Assembly: GCA_003216295.1 (NCBI GenBank)
Contig: QCJB01000010.1
Location: forward strand, 1 to 55,337
Source of the DNA: Prochlorococcus sp. AG-402-P16
GTDB taxonomy: Bacteria; Cyanobacteriota; Cyanobacteriia; PCC-6307; Cyanobiaceae
Length of the DNA stretch: 55,337 bases
Reading direction: 5' to 3'
The position numbers and the translations under genes were made by a program. This document shows, in pieces, positions 35,930 through 44,186 of the stretch. The notes beneath the pieces are model-generated. The model worked only from the letters and a program-made list of their open reading frames with translations, was not told the DNA's origin and ran no database searches. How positions within the stretch are numbered: the first letter of the stretch is position 1; every line of letters starts with the position of its first letter.

Positions 35930-38881
35930 CTATTTTGCCTCCATCCAATTTACTCCAACGCCAGTTTCAACGATAAGAGGGATGCTGAGCTTCACAGCAT
36001 TTTCCATAGTTCTTTGGACAAGAAATTTGGTCTCTTCCAAATCTTTTGGATCAACTTCTAGCACGAGTTCGTCATGAACTTGAAGAAGAATTTTAGCTTC
36101 TAATCCAGTCTTTTTTAAAGCAGTATTCAATTGAATCATTGCAACCTTAATGATGTCTGCACTTGAGCCCTGAATAGGCGCGTTTGCTGCGGCCCTTAAC
36201 TGTTGCGCTTCCATGCCTGCTCTTCTGGCTGTCGTTAAATCAATTTCATCTGGTGGTGTTCCTAGAAGTCTTCCAAGCCCATTTCTATTGAAATGAAAAT
36301 ATCTTCTTCTCCCAAGCAATGTTTCAACAAAACCTTGGCTTAGGGCTAGTCTTTCTTGATATTCAAGAAATTTAAAAACTGCTGGATAACGTTCTTTATA
36401 TCTACTTAAAAAATATTTTGCTTCAATTATTGATACTCCTGTTGATCTTGCAAATCTTTGAGCTCCCATGCCATAAATAACTCCAAAGTTAATTGTTTTT
36501 CCTATTCTTCTTTCTTCTTCGTCAATAGAATCTTTTTCAAATAAAATTTTTGCTGTTAAGGAGTGGACGTCCTCGTTTTTTAAATAAGCGTTTTTTAGTA
36601 CTTCTTCACCCGAAAGATGTGTAAGGATACGAAGCTCAATTTGTGAATAATCTGCACTTATAAGTTTCCAATTTTTTTGTGGAAGGAATGCTTTCCTTAT
36701 TCGCCTACTAAATTCTGTTCTAACAGGGATATTTTGGAGATTGGGATTACTGCTGCTCAGTCGCCCCGTAGCTGTGACGGCCTGATTAAAATCTGTATGT
36801 ACTCTTCCTGTTTCTTTTTCTATAAGTTGAGGTAAGGCATCTACATAAGTATTAAGTAACTTACTTATAGTGCGATGTTCAATGATCATTTTTACTATTG
36901 GATGGTCTGATTCCAGTTTTTCTAATACACCTACATCTGTACTCCATCCTGTTTTTGTTTTTCTTGATTTCTTCCTATCTAAGTCAAGTTTCTCAAAAAG
37001 CATTTCACCTAATTGCTTTGGAGAGGAAAGGTTAAACTCATTACCTGAAACTTTATAAACTTCCTTCTCAATAGTATTTAATTTTTTTGTTAATTCTATG
37101 GACAGATCTTTTAGATAAGGGATATCAATTATTATTCCAGTTGATTCAATTTCTGCTAATACTTCTTCAAGTGGTTGTTCTACTTCTATAAGTAATTTTG
37201 TTAGTCTTTTACTATTCTCTTTTATTCTTTCCATATAAATGATTGCTAATTTTCTTGTTAAATAAACATCCATACCGCAGTAAATACTTGCAGTCTTAAT
37301 ATCTACAGATGAGAAGTCATCTCCTTTTTTGACGATATCAGAAAAACTCTTGGGTTTAAAGCCAAACTCTCTATATGAAATTTCATCTAAACTATGCTTA
37401 AGCGTTGCATCAAATATATAATCTGCAAGCATAGTATCTATAACAACACCATTTAATGTGACACCATGTCTTAACAGAATCAATCTGTCGTATTTTGTAT
37501 TCTGAAGGGTTTTAGGATTTTCTTTGCTAGAAAACCAATTTTTAAGTGCAAAGATAACTTCTTCAATTTTAAGTTGATTTATATGATTAGTTTCTATTAA
37601 TTCGTCTTTTCTTTTTCTATGTCCAATTGGTATATAAACTATATCTTTTAATGATGGGCCAAAACAAAAACCCAAGCCAACAAGCTCAGCTTTAAAAGGA
37701 TTTAAGTTTGTTGTTTCTGTATCAAGGGCTACAGGCTCTTTCTTATCTGTATATTTCATTAGCTGTTCAACAAAAATATAAAGTTCTTCAATATTGTTTA
37801 TTATCTTAGGTTCTATCTTCGGGATCTTGTTTGTTTCATCAGGAGAAGTTAATTCATTATTTTTAGTCTTATTATTGTGTTCTTTTGATGAGCTTTTAAT
37901 ATCAATATTTGATAATCCTTCTTTGGAAAATAGAGCTTTAAAAGTTGAAACTTGTTTTAATAAACTATATAACTCAAGTTTTTCAAGATTTTCAGATAGC
38001 TTTGTTTCATTAATACCTTCTAAATTATAATCTATTGTTGGATTTATAGGTATTTTAATTAATATTTCTGCAAGTTTTCTTGAAAGATAGGCATTATCTT
38101 TATCTGCTTTTAGTTTTAACTTTACTGCTCCTTTTATGGCTCCACGTTTAGCTTTGTCTCCTTCTTTTTCTAACTCTTGGAGTGATTGATAAACCCCATC
38201 AAGGTCATTGTTTTCGTTTAAAAGATTTATTGCTGTTTTTGGACCAACTCCTTTGACACCTGGAATATTATCTGAGCTATCACCAGTTAAGGCTTTCAGG
38301 TCAATAACTTTATTTGGATTCACTCCAAGTTTCTCCCTTACTCCTTCTTCATTAATTAGTTTAGGATTGCCGCTTTTTGCGTAAGGACCTCCTCCCATAT
38401 ACAAGACTGCTATGTCTCTTGCATCATCTACTAATTGAAACAAGTCTCTATCTCCAGAAAGTATTCTGACACTCCACCCTTTTTCAGCGGCATCATTAGC
38501 AAGTGTCCCTAAGACATCATCCGCCTCATATCCTGGCGCTTTGCAGATTGAAAGATTGAGACTTTTTTTTAGAATCTCTTCAAGCTTTTCTAGATCTTGA
38601 AAAAATATATCTGGTGCCACATCTCGATTGGCTTTGTAGTTTGGGTCTTCTTTATGGCGAAATGTTGGCTCAGCGGTATCAAAAGCAATTGTTATTCCTT
38701 TAGGTTGGATAGTTTTGCAATTATCTAAAAGGCTTTTTAGAAAACCATAGGTGACACTTGTAGGAAATCCATCTTTTGTGGTTAGACCCCCTTCCCCCCC
38801 TTTGCTAAAGGCATAAAAGCTTCTAAAAGCTAACGAATGGCCGTCAATTAATAATAAGGTTGGCTTTTGTATTTCTTTCAT
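35930..38881 (-). CDS. polA: DNA polymerase I
   Basis: A 983-residue three-domain enzyme. Residues 1-~310 are the 5' nuclease (LLIDGHSLAFRSFYAF, YEADDVLGTLA, LTGDSSDNIPGVKGVGPKTA). The central 3'-5' exonuclease keeps its acidic residues (VALDTETTNLNPF, TKYDRLILL, YCGMDVYLTRKL), so proofreading should be active. The C-terminal polymerase has motif A (ADYSQIELRILTH), motif B (RRIGKTINFGVIYGMG) and motif C (LQVHDELVLE). It serves Okazaki-fragment processing and repair. It is the longest gene in the window. Confidence 0.97.
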   Translation of the reverse strand: MKEIQKPTLLLIDGHSLAFRSFYAFSKGGEGGLTTKDGFPTSVTYGFLKSLLDNCKTIQPKGITIAFDTAEPTFRHKEDPNYKANRDVAPDIFFQDLEKLEEILKKSLNLSICKAPGYEADDVLGTLANDAAEKGWSVRILSGDRDLFQLVDDARDIAVLYMGGGPYAKSGNPKLINEEGVREKLGVNPNKVIDLKALTGDSSDNIPGVKGVGPKTAINLLNENNDLDGVYQSLQELEKEGDKAKRGAIKGAVKLKLKADKDNAYLSRKLAEILIKIPINPTIDYNLEGINETKLSENLEKLELYSLLKQVSTFKALFSKEGLSNIDIKSSSKEHNNKTKNNELTSPDETNKIPKIEPKIINNIEELYIFVEQLMKYTDKKEPVALDTETTNLNPFKAELVGLGFCFGPSLKDIVYIPIGHRKRKDELIETNHINQLKIEEVIFALKNWFSSKENPKTLQNTKYDRLILLRHGVTLNGVVIDTMLADYIFDATLKHSLDEISYREFGFKPKSFSDIVKKGDDFSSVDIKTASIYCGMDVYLTRKLAIIYMERIKENSKRLTKLLIEVEQPLEEVLAEIESTGIIIDIPYLKDLSIELTKKLNTIEKEVYKVSGNEFNLSSPKQLGEMLFEKLDLDRKKSRKTKTGWSTDVGVLEKLESDHPIVKMIIEHRTISKLLNTYVDALPQLIEKETGRVHTDFNQAVTATGRLSSSNPNLQNIPVRTEFSRRIRKAFLPQKNWKLISADYSQIELRILTHLSGEEVLKNAYLKNEDVHSLTAKILFEKDSIDEEERRIGKTINFGVIYGMGAQRFARSTGVSIIEAKYFLSRYKERYPAVFKFLEYQERLALSQGFVETLLGRRRYFHFNRNGLGRLLGTPPDEIDLTTARRAGMEAQQLRAAANAPIQGSSADIIKVAMIQLNTALKKTGLEAKILLQVHDELVLEVDPKDLEETKFLVQRTMENAVKLSIPLIVETGVGVNWMEAK

Positions 38882-38907
38882 GAATCAGTCAGAGTGGGAT
38901 TAATTTA

Positions 38908-39981
38908 TTAACTTTTTCTTTTTTTAGCCCAAGGAGGAAGATCAATAAAAACTTTGTCTCCTGGTTCTAATCCAGATATTATTGCAGTCTTACTACCACT
39001 ACTTGTACCTAACTCAACTTTTATAAATTCTGGTTGATTGTTATTGCCAACTATAAGAACCCCCGTCTTCCCCTCCTCCGTGACAATTGCAACTGTTGGA
39101 ATAAGCGTGCTGATTTTGGTTGCTCCCGTTTGAAAGTTGATATCAGATGTCATCCCTAGGCGTAAATCTTCAGGCTTATTGCCTAATAACAACGTAACTT
39201 CAAATGAAGTTACGTTGTTATTCTTGATTGCACTTGGAGAGATTTTGGAAACAACTGCTTTAAAACGCTTGTCAGGAAATGCATCTACTCTAATAGTTGC
39301 TTCTTGACCAGTTTTTATTCTTCCAATATCACTCTCAGGAACTTTCGCAACTATTTCAAGACCTTGAGAAAGTTTGACTATTGATGAGCTTGTAGATCCC
39401 CCCTCTCTTGATGAAGAAGCAGAAGTGGTAGGAGTTACAAATGCACCAGGAACAGCATATCTGCTCGTTATCACTCCTTTAAATGGCGCTCTTATGTTTG
39501 TCTCATTCTCTTCGACTTCTATTTGCTTAAATTTCGCTTCGCTTCTTAAAAATCTATTTTTATATTCTTCATACTCTTCTTCACTTATTGCACCTTCATT
39601 GAATAGCATCTTCCTTCGAAGGTAACTTGCTTTTTGCGTCTCATAATTTGCTTTTATTTCGTCAATTCTAAATTCCAAGTCTCCAAAATCCATTTTTGCA
39701 ATTAGATCTCCTTTATTGACCTGATCTCCTTCCTCCACGAATATTTCATCAAGTATTCCTTGTCTTTTTGGACTTACATTGACGCTTTTATTAGCTTTTA
39801 ATTCACCACTTGCTGTGATCAAACCAGGCAAGCTTCCGCTCTCAGCTGCAACCGTAAATTCAGTTATGTCTTTGTTTGAAGCATTTCCTTGTGAAAGTTT
39901 CAAACTAATTCCACCAACACTTAAAACCGAAAGTGCAACAAGGCCTAAAAATTTTTTCTTTTTGAAGTTTTTCCAAATCAT
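38908..39981 (-). CDS. RND/HlyD-family membrane-fusion (periplasmic adaptor) protein
   Basis: A 357-residue protein with an N-terminal anchor (KKFLGLVALSVLSVGGISLKL). It has a biotinyl-lipoyl-like half motif (GILDEIFVEEGDQVNKGDLIAKMDFGDLE), a coiled-coil hairpin (YETQKASYLRRKMLFNEGAISEEEYEEYKNRFLRSEAKFKQIEVEE), the second half motif (NIRAPFKGVITSRYAVPGAFVTP) and beta-barrel domains. It would bridge an ABC or RND exporter to the outer membrane; no exporter gene is adjacent, polA lying immediately downstream. Confidence 0.9.
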   Translation of the reverse strand: MIWKNFKKKKFLGLVALSVLSVGGISLKLSQGNASNKDITEFTVAAESGSLPGLITASGELKANKSVNVSPKRQGILDEIFVEEGDQVNKGDLIAKMDFGDLEFRIDEIKANYETQKASYLRRKMLFNEGAISEEEYEEYKNRFLRSEAKFKQIEVEENETNIRAPFKGVITSRYAVPGAFVTPTTSASSSREGGSTSSSIVKLSQGLEIVAKVPESDIGRIKTGQEATIRVDAFPDKRFKAVVSKISPSAIKNNNVTSFEVTLLLGNKPEDLRLGMTSDINFQTGATKISTLIPTVAIVTEEGKTGVLIVGNNNQPEFIKVELGTSSGSKTAIISGLEPGDKVFIDLPPWAKKRKS

Positions 39982-40147
39982 TTTGTGAAAATCAAGTACT
40001 CAAGAGCTTTAGAAGTTTTGATGATGTAAAGAAAAAGCTTAAAAACTTTCCTTTGGAGATTTATAACTATATTTTCGCTGTTAAAGGGCACTATTGGGTT
40101 TAATTTAGTCAGATTAATCAGCTGGCGTCTTTTAAAGACCCATTTCA

Positions 40148-41239
40148 ATGCTTAAGGCCGGAATTGTTGGGCTCCCAAATGTTGGAAAGTCCACTTTGTT
40201 TAATGCTCTTGTCGCGAATGCTCAAGCTCAAGCAGCAAACTTCCCTTTTTGTACGATTGAACCCAATGTAGGCTCTGTTTCAGTACCGGATCAACGCTTA
40301 AATTTGCTTGGTGAACTCAGTAACAGTAAGCAAATTATTCCAACAAGAATGGAGTTTGTTGATATTGCTGGTCTTGTTAAGGGAGCAAGTAAAGGTGAGG
40401 GACTAGGTAACAAATTCTTAGCAAATATAAGAGAGGTGGATGCAATAGTTCATGTAGTTAGATGTTTTAGCGATGATGATGTTATTCATGTCTCTGGATC
40501 AGTAGACCCAGCAAGAGATATTGAGATAATAAATCTAGAATTAGCATTGTCTGATTTAAATCAGATCGAGAAACGTCAAACCAGATTAAAAAAACAAATA
40601 AGTACTAATAAGGAAGCAAAGTTAGAAGATGAGGTGTTGGAAAAATTAAGTGAAGCTCTTGAGAATGAAAAGGCAGTTAGGACTATCTCCTTGACTGATG
40701 AAGAAAAAAAATTAATTAAACCATTAGGCTTATTAACGGAAAAACCAATTATTTATGCAACTAATCTTGGGGAAGATGAACTTGCGAAGGGTAATTCCTA
40801 TTCAGAAAAAGTAAAGTTACTTGCAACGAAAGAAGATTCTGAATGTGTGAAGATTTCAGCCCAAGTTGAGGCTGAGTTGATTGAATTAGGAGAAGAGGAA
40901 AGAGATGATTATTTAAAAGGCTTAGGTGTTGAAGAAGGAGGTTTGAGCAGTCTTATTAAAGCTACTTATAGGTTGCTGAGATTAAGTACATATTTCACAA
41001 CTGGGGAGAAAGAAACAAAAGCTTGGACTATTTACGATGGGATGACTGCTCCTCAAGCTGCTGGAGTGATTCATACTGATTTTGAAAAGGGATTCATCCG
41101 TGCTCAAACAATTTCATATGAGAAACTTCTTGAGGCTGGTTCTCTAGTAGAAGCTAAAAATAAAGGTTGGCTTAGGAGTGAAGGGAAAGAATACGTGGTA
41201 AGTGAAGGAGATGTTATGGAATTTTTATTCAACGTATAG
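40148..41239 (+). CDS. ychF: Ribosome-associated ATPase YchF
   Basis: A 363-residue Obg-like ATPase. It has a G1 loop ([14 protein letters not shown]), [20 protein letters not shown] (G3 region), an adenine-specific NxxE-type loop in [10 protein letters not shown], a helical coiled-coil insertion, and a C-terminal TGS domain ([37 protein letters not shown]) ending [10 protein letters not shown]. YchF binds ribosomes and responds to oxidative stress. Its last ~30 bases are duplicated five times downstream (43901 to 52791), so the 3' end appears to serve as an integration site; the native C-terminus is intact. Confidence 0.96.
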   Translation: MLKAGIVGLPNVGKSTLFNALVANAQAQAANFPFCTIEPNVGSVSVPDQRLNLLGELSNSKQIIPTRMEFVDIAGLVKGASKGEGLGNKFLANIREVDAIVHVVRCFSDDDVIHVSGSVDPARDIEIINLELALSDLNQIEKRQTRLKKQISTNKEAKLEDEVLEKLSEALENEKAVRTISLTDEEKKLIKPLGLLTEKPIIYATNLGEDELAKGNSYSEKVKLLATKEDSECVKISAQVEAELIELGEEERDDYLKGLGVEEGGLSSLIKATYRLLRLSTYFTTGEKETKAWTIYDGMTAPQAAGVIHTDFEKGFIRAQTISYEKLLEAGSLVEAKNKGWLRSEGKEYVVSEGDVMEFLFNV

Positions 41240-41297
41240 CAGACTAGTCATAGTAAGGGTTCTCAAGGGTTAGACAAAACGCTTGTCTAACCTTTTT
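41210..41297 (+). repeat. Native ychF-end repeat (copy 0, attB-like) with terminator hairpin
   Basis: The ychF 3' end from 41210 (GATGTTATGG...) and the following ~60 bases are the reference copy of a direct repeat found again at 43901, 44017, 50412, 51853 and 52736. The segment 41222-41252 is identical for 31 bases to the 50412 copy. Downstream, GGTTAGACAA and TTGTCTAACC (41268-41292) form a perfect ten-base stem followed by five T residues, a good terminator for ychF. Confidence 0.8.
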
Positions 41298-41381
41298 GTC
41301 TAACTTTTTGAGACGGGAAAGGCTGTCTTTTTTTGAGACAGGGTGCCTAAATAATCAAATATCTAGGTAATAAAACAATAA

Positions 41382-41396
41382 TGATTATCGTTTTCA
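41382..41396. promoter_or_regulatory. Zur-box-like operator
   Basis: TGATTATCGTTTTCA has the TGA-N9-TCA frame and matches the cyanobacterial Zur consensus TGAWAAYNRTTWTCA (from memory) at all but one position. It sits 40 bases upstream of the COG0523/CobW-like start (ATG 41436). COG0523 genes are commonly Zur targets, so zinc-responsive control is plausible. It has not been tested. Confidence 0.45.
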
Positions 41397-41435
41397 TATC
41401 CAGTGTATATTCTTATACATTGATTTGTGTGCTGT

Positions 41436-42224
41436 ATGGGCAGCAATACGTGGCTGATTTCAGGATCGCCAGGCTGTGGCAAAACGAATTGGATTCTTAA
41501 TAATCTCAAGTCACACAAAGGTCGTTGTGGCTTTTTGCGTCTATCTGGTTACGGAGATATTGATCTACAGCAAGTAGCTTCTACAGATATTGACTATGCC
41601 TTTCTTAAAGATCAAATTCCTCAATTAATAGATTTATCAAGGTCCAGTACAGACTCTATTTCGTATCAAGATGATTCTTTGATATTGATTGAGCTTCCTC
41701 AGTTTCGAATTCCTAAAGAGCTTGGTTTGGCTGGAATTGATCCGCGCGTAATCAAACAACTTGCAACTTTAAATCTCGAACCAGATAAATACCTTCATTT
41801 TGGACGTGATAGGGAATTACCCATTAATGACACATTAAATTTCAATCAAATTGAATCATGCAGGTTCAAGCTTCATCGGAATGTTTGGGATCCACCTAGT
41901 CTGAATACCTTTTGGTTCGAACTGGTTAATGGTGCTTATGGAGATGTTTATAGAGCTAAAGCCTTGATGAATATCCCCGATGGTAGATCTATGTTCTTTA
42001 ACTGGATTGTTAGTCAAAAAGGTTCGCAATTTTTACCTCTTAATACTGTCTCACCTCCTAGTGGTAGACCTACAAGAATATCTGAACTTGTTGTTCAAGG
42101 GAAAAATCTTGACTCCGTACGAATTGAATCAACTATTCAGCTTTGTCTCTTGAATGATTCAGTTTTGGAGCTTCATCAAGCCCCTCTTAGAGATACACAA
42201 ATGCAGCCTAGTTATTCAACTTGA
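41436..42224 (+). CDS. Shortened COG0523/CobW-like protein
   Basis: 262 residues from ATG 41436 (an in-frame GTG at 41427 is possible). The Walker A loop is GSPGCGKT (10-17). The C-terminal ~110 residues (NTFWFELVNGAYGDVYRAKALMNIPDGRSMFFNWI) look like a CobW_C domain. The GTPase half is compact: I see neither the CxCC metal motif nor a clear NKxD guanine loop, so it may be a reduced metallochaperone relative. It heads a three-gene operon with two metallophosphoesterase-like genes behind a Zur-box-like site, suggesting a zinc-limitation response (inference). Confidence 0.7.
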   Translation: MGSNTWLISGSPGCGKTNWILNNLKSHKGRCGFLRLSGYGDIDLQQVASTDIDYAFLKDQIPQLIDLSRSSTDSISYQDDSLILIELPQFRIPKELGLAGIDPRVIKQLATLNLEPDKYLHFGRDRELPINDTLNFNQIESCRFKLHRNVWDPPSLNTFWFELVNGAYGDVYRAKALMNIPDGRSMFFNWIVSQKGSQFLPLNTVSPPSGRPTRISELVVQGKNLDSVRIESTIQLCLLNDSVLELHQAPLRDTQMQPSYST

Positions 42225-42228
42225 CGAT

Positions 42229-43044
42229 ATGAAACACGCAGTAATTTCTTGTTTACATGCCAATCTCTCAGCAGTGGAAGCTGTGCTAGGTGATATTGAT
42301 CGGCAAGGAATTGAGACCATTACATGTCTAGGCGATCTTGTTGGCTATGGTCCTCAGCCAAATGAAGTTGTTGAGCTTATTAGAGATAGGAAGATAGAAA
42401 CCTGTCAGGGTTGCTGGGATGAAGACATAATTGATGGTCTTGATGCTTGTGATTGCAGCTATCCATCTCAGCTTGCAGAAAGGCGAGGGCATATGGCTCA
42501 TCAATGGACAACGGAGAAGTTGACTGATGAAAACAAAGAATTTCTAGCTAGTCTCCCAACCTCGATTAGAAGAGGTAGATCGTTATTCGTACATGGAAGT
42601 CCCAACAGTCAGCATGAGTATCTGCTTCCAGATATGGATGCATTCGCAGCATTAGAACGAGTTGAGATGAGTGGAGCCGATACTTTGTTTTGCGGTCATA
42701 CTCATCTCCCATATGTACGTGAATTAGGGAATGGATCAATCCGCGTAAATATTAAAAATTCTTCCGATCGTGAAAGAGAAGATATAAAAATGACTTTACC
42801 TATTAGAAGAATTGTAAATGCTGGATCTGTCGGAGAACCTCGTCATGGAGGAGTAAATGCTACCTATGTTATTCATGACGAAATAAAGAATGATGTTGAG
42901 ATTAGAGAAGTTGCTTACGACATTGATCGAACATGTGAGGCAATTATTGAGGCTGGTCTACCCCATGTGTTTGCATGGCGTTTGAGCAACGGTTTTGAAT
43001 TTGCTGAACTGGCTGAAGATGCTAGCCACGTGTGCGAACGATGA
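42229..43044 (+). CDS. Metallophosphoesterase-like protein with cysteine-substituted metal site
   Basis: 271 residues from ATG 42229, four bases after the CobW-like stop; an upstream in-frame start inside that gene is rejected. It has a calcineurin-like fold: CLGDLVGYGPQP (Asp36), FVHGSP and GHTHLP are standard. However, the first motif D-x-H reads CLH (Cys8, His10) and GNH(D/E) reads GCWD (Cys62, Trp63, Asp64). Two metal ligands are thus replaced by cysteine. It may prefer a different metal or have altered activity. The next gene overlaps its stop as ATGA. Confidence 0.75.
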   Translation: MKHAVISCLHANLSAVEAVLGDIDRQGIETITCLGDLVGYGPQPNEVVELIRDRKIETCQGCWDEDIIDGLDACDCSYPSQLAERRGHMAHQWTTEKLTDENKEFLASLPTSIRRGRSLFVHGSPNSQHEYLLPDMDAFAALERVEMSGADTLFCGHTHLPYVRELGNGSIRVNIKNSSDREREDIKMTLPIRRIVNAGSVGEPRHGGVNATYVIHDEIKNDVEIREVAYDIDRTCEAIIEAGLPHVFAWRLSNGFEFAELAEDASHVCER

Positions 43045-43754
43045 TTGAACGTTGGGCACTTTTAAGTGGTCTTATGGGTGATCTTGAGACCTATGAATTG
43101 ATTCAAAAAGATTTAAAAAATACTCGCGGAGATATAACTCTTTTTGTTTTAGGAGACGTTGTAGGACCAGATAAGAATTGTGATGCACTTTTAAATAGAT
43201 TAATAAATCCTCATCGTGGTGATTTGAAACCTCACTGTATCTATGGCTGGTGGGAGGAACAATTATTGGCAGAATCAGGTTACCGTGGGGAGAGAAAGGC
43301 AGATGCTTTACGACTCAATAAAGGAGACGATGCTGTCAATGCTCTTATGAATGCTGTAGATCCATATTATTTGGGATGGATATCATCACTACAATTTGGA
43401 TTTGTAGAACTTGATTGTGGTTTGATTCATGGAAGCTCAAAAGATGTAGGAGACATTCTGACAATGCAAACACCTCCACTTACTCTTCTTGATCGAATTA
43501 CCCGCCTTAATGTGAATAGATTATTCACAGCTAGAAGTAAACAGCAATTTCATCTTGAGTTGACTGATGCTGTAGTTGATTCAAAAGTAAAAGATTTAAA
43601 TGGAAAACGAAACCAGGAACATACTCTTCCTAAACGTGCAGTGATAGGAATTGGAGCAGGGGCTAATTACACTCTTTATGACGTTGGCAGTGATCAGACT
43701 CACTTCTTAACGGTGGGAGATGTCACTAAATCCAGAGGGCGAGGGTTCGCGTAA
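43041..43754 (+). CDS. Degenerate metallophosphoesterase-like protein
   Basis: 237 residues from ATG 43041, translationally coupled to the previous gene by ATGA. It shares its outline: LLSGLMGDLETYELI where D-x-H should be, FVLGDVVGPDKN (motif II intact), IYGWWEEQL in place of GNHD, and LIHGSSKDVGD. The GHxH motif is not recognisable (LFTARSKQQFHLEL). With most metal ligands missing it is probably non-catalytic, perhaps a partner subunit for the gene upstream (inference). A hairpin terminator follows at once. Confidence 0.65.
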   Translation: MIERWALLSGLMGDLETYELIQKDLKNTRGDITLFVLGDVVGPDKNCDALLNRLINPHRGDLKPHCIYGWWEEQLLAESGYRGERKADALRLNKGDDAVNALMNAVDPYYLGWISSLQFGFVELDCGLIHGSSKDVGDILTMQTPPLTLLDRITRLNVNRLFTARSKQQFHLELTDAVVDSKVKDLNGKRNQEHTLPKRAVIGIGAGANYTLYDVGSDQTHFLTVGDVTKSRGRGFA

Positions 43755-43756
43755 CC

Positions 43757-43776
43757 ATTCTTTCCGAAAGAATTTT
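43757..43776 (+). terminator. Terminator of the CobW-phosphoesterase operon
   Basis: ATTCTTT and AAAGAAT form a seven-base stem with a CCG loop followed by a short T run, immediately after the stop codon of the third gene. Confidence 0.65.
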
Positions 43777-43817
43777 AAGGATAGTTAGTTCAAAGACTTA
43801 TTGGAATCTCAAGATGG

Positions 43818-43984
43818 CTCGTCTGGTTGTCTAACTTTGTCTAACTTTTTAGCGTTTATGTCTAACCGCGATTTTTGCTCGTAATCGACTGGTATAACTG
43901 GATGTGATGGAGTTTTTATTCAACGTCTAAAAAGTCTGTAATACCAAGGGTTCTCAGGGGTTAGACTAAGGCTTGGTCTAACCC
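43818..43984 (+). repeat. ychF-end repeat copy 1 with left end block and hairpin
   Basis: Left block 43818-43900 includes GTCTAAC at 43829, 43839 and 43860. Positions 43818-43875 match 51771-51828 at 57 of 58 bases. The core at 43901 (GATGTGATGG, then TTTTTATTCAACGTC) repeats the ychF 3' end. GGGTTAGAC and GTCTAACCC (43958-43984) rebuild the downstream hairpin of the native site. Confidence 0.75.
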
Positions 43985-43999
43985 TGATTTTTGCTCGTA

Positions 44000-44070
44000 A
44001 TCGATTGGCATGACTGGACGTTATGGAGTTTTTATTCAATGTATAAACCTTCAGTCATAGAAGGGTTCTA
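44000..44070 (+). repeat. ychF-end repeat copy 2
   Basis: Left-block sequence GTAATCGATTGGCATGACTG is followed by the core from 44017 (GACGTTATGGAG, TTTTTATTCAATGTATAA) and GAAGGGTTCT. It lies only 116 bases from copy 1 and encloses no gene. The remaining bases up to 44186 hold no gene and probably the promoter of the next one. Confidence 0.7.
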
Positions 44071-44186
44071 AAATATTCTCAATAGACTTCTGTCCTGTCT
44101 TGCTCTAACTTTGTTTTAAACTTAAATCATGTTTTTTTTTGCGAAATTCTAAGTGAAAAATATTTGGATTATGTAAGAATTACTAT

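Noticed and set aside
41268-41297. GTTAGAC/GTCTAAC hairpin as only a terminator
   Set aside because: It is a good terminator for ychF, but the same heptamers recur at other cassette ends without T runs, so I kept both readings rather than terminator alone.
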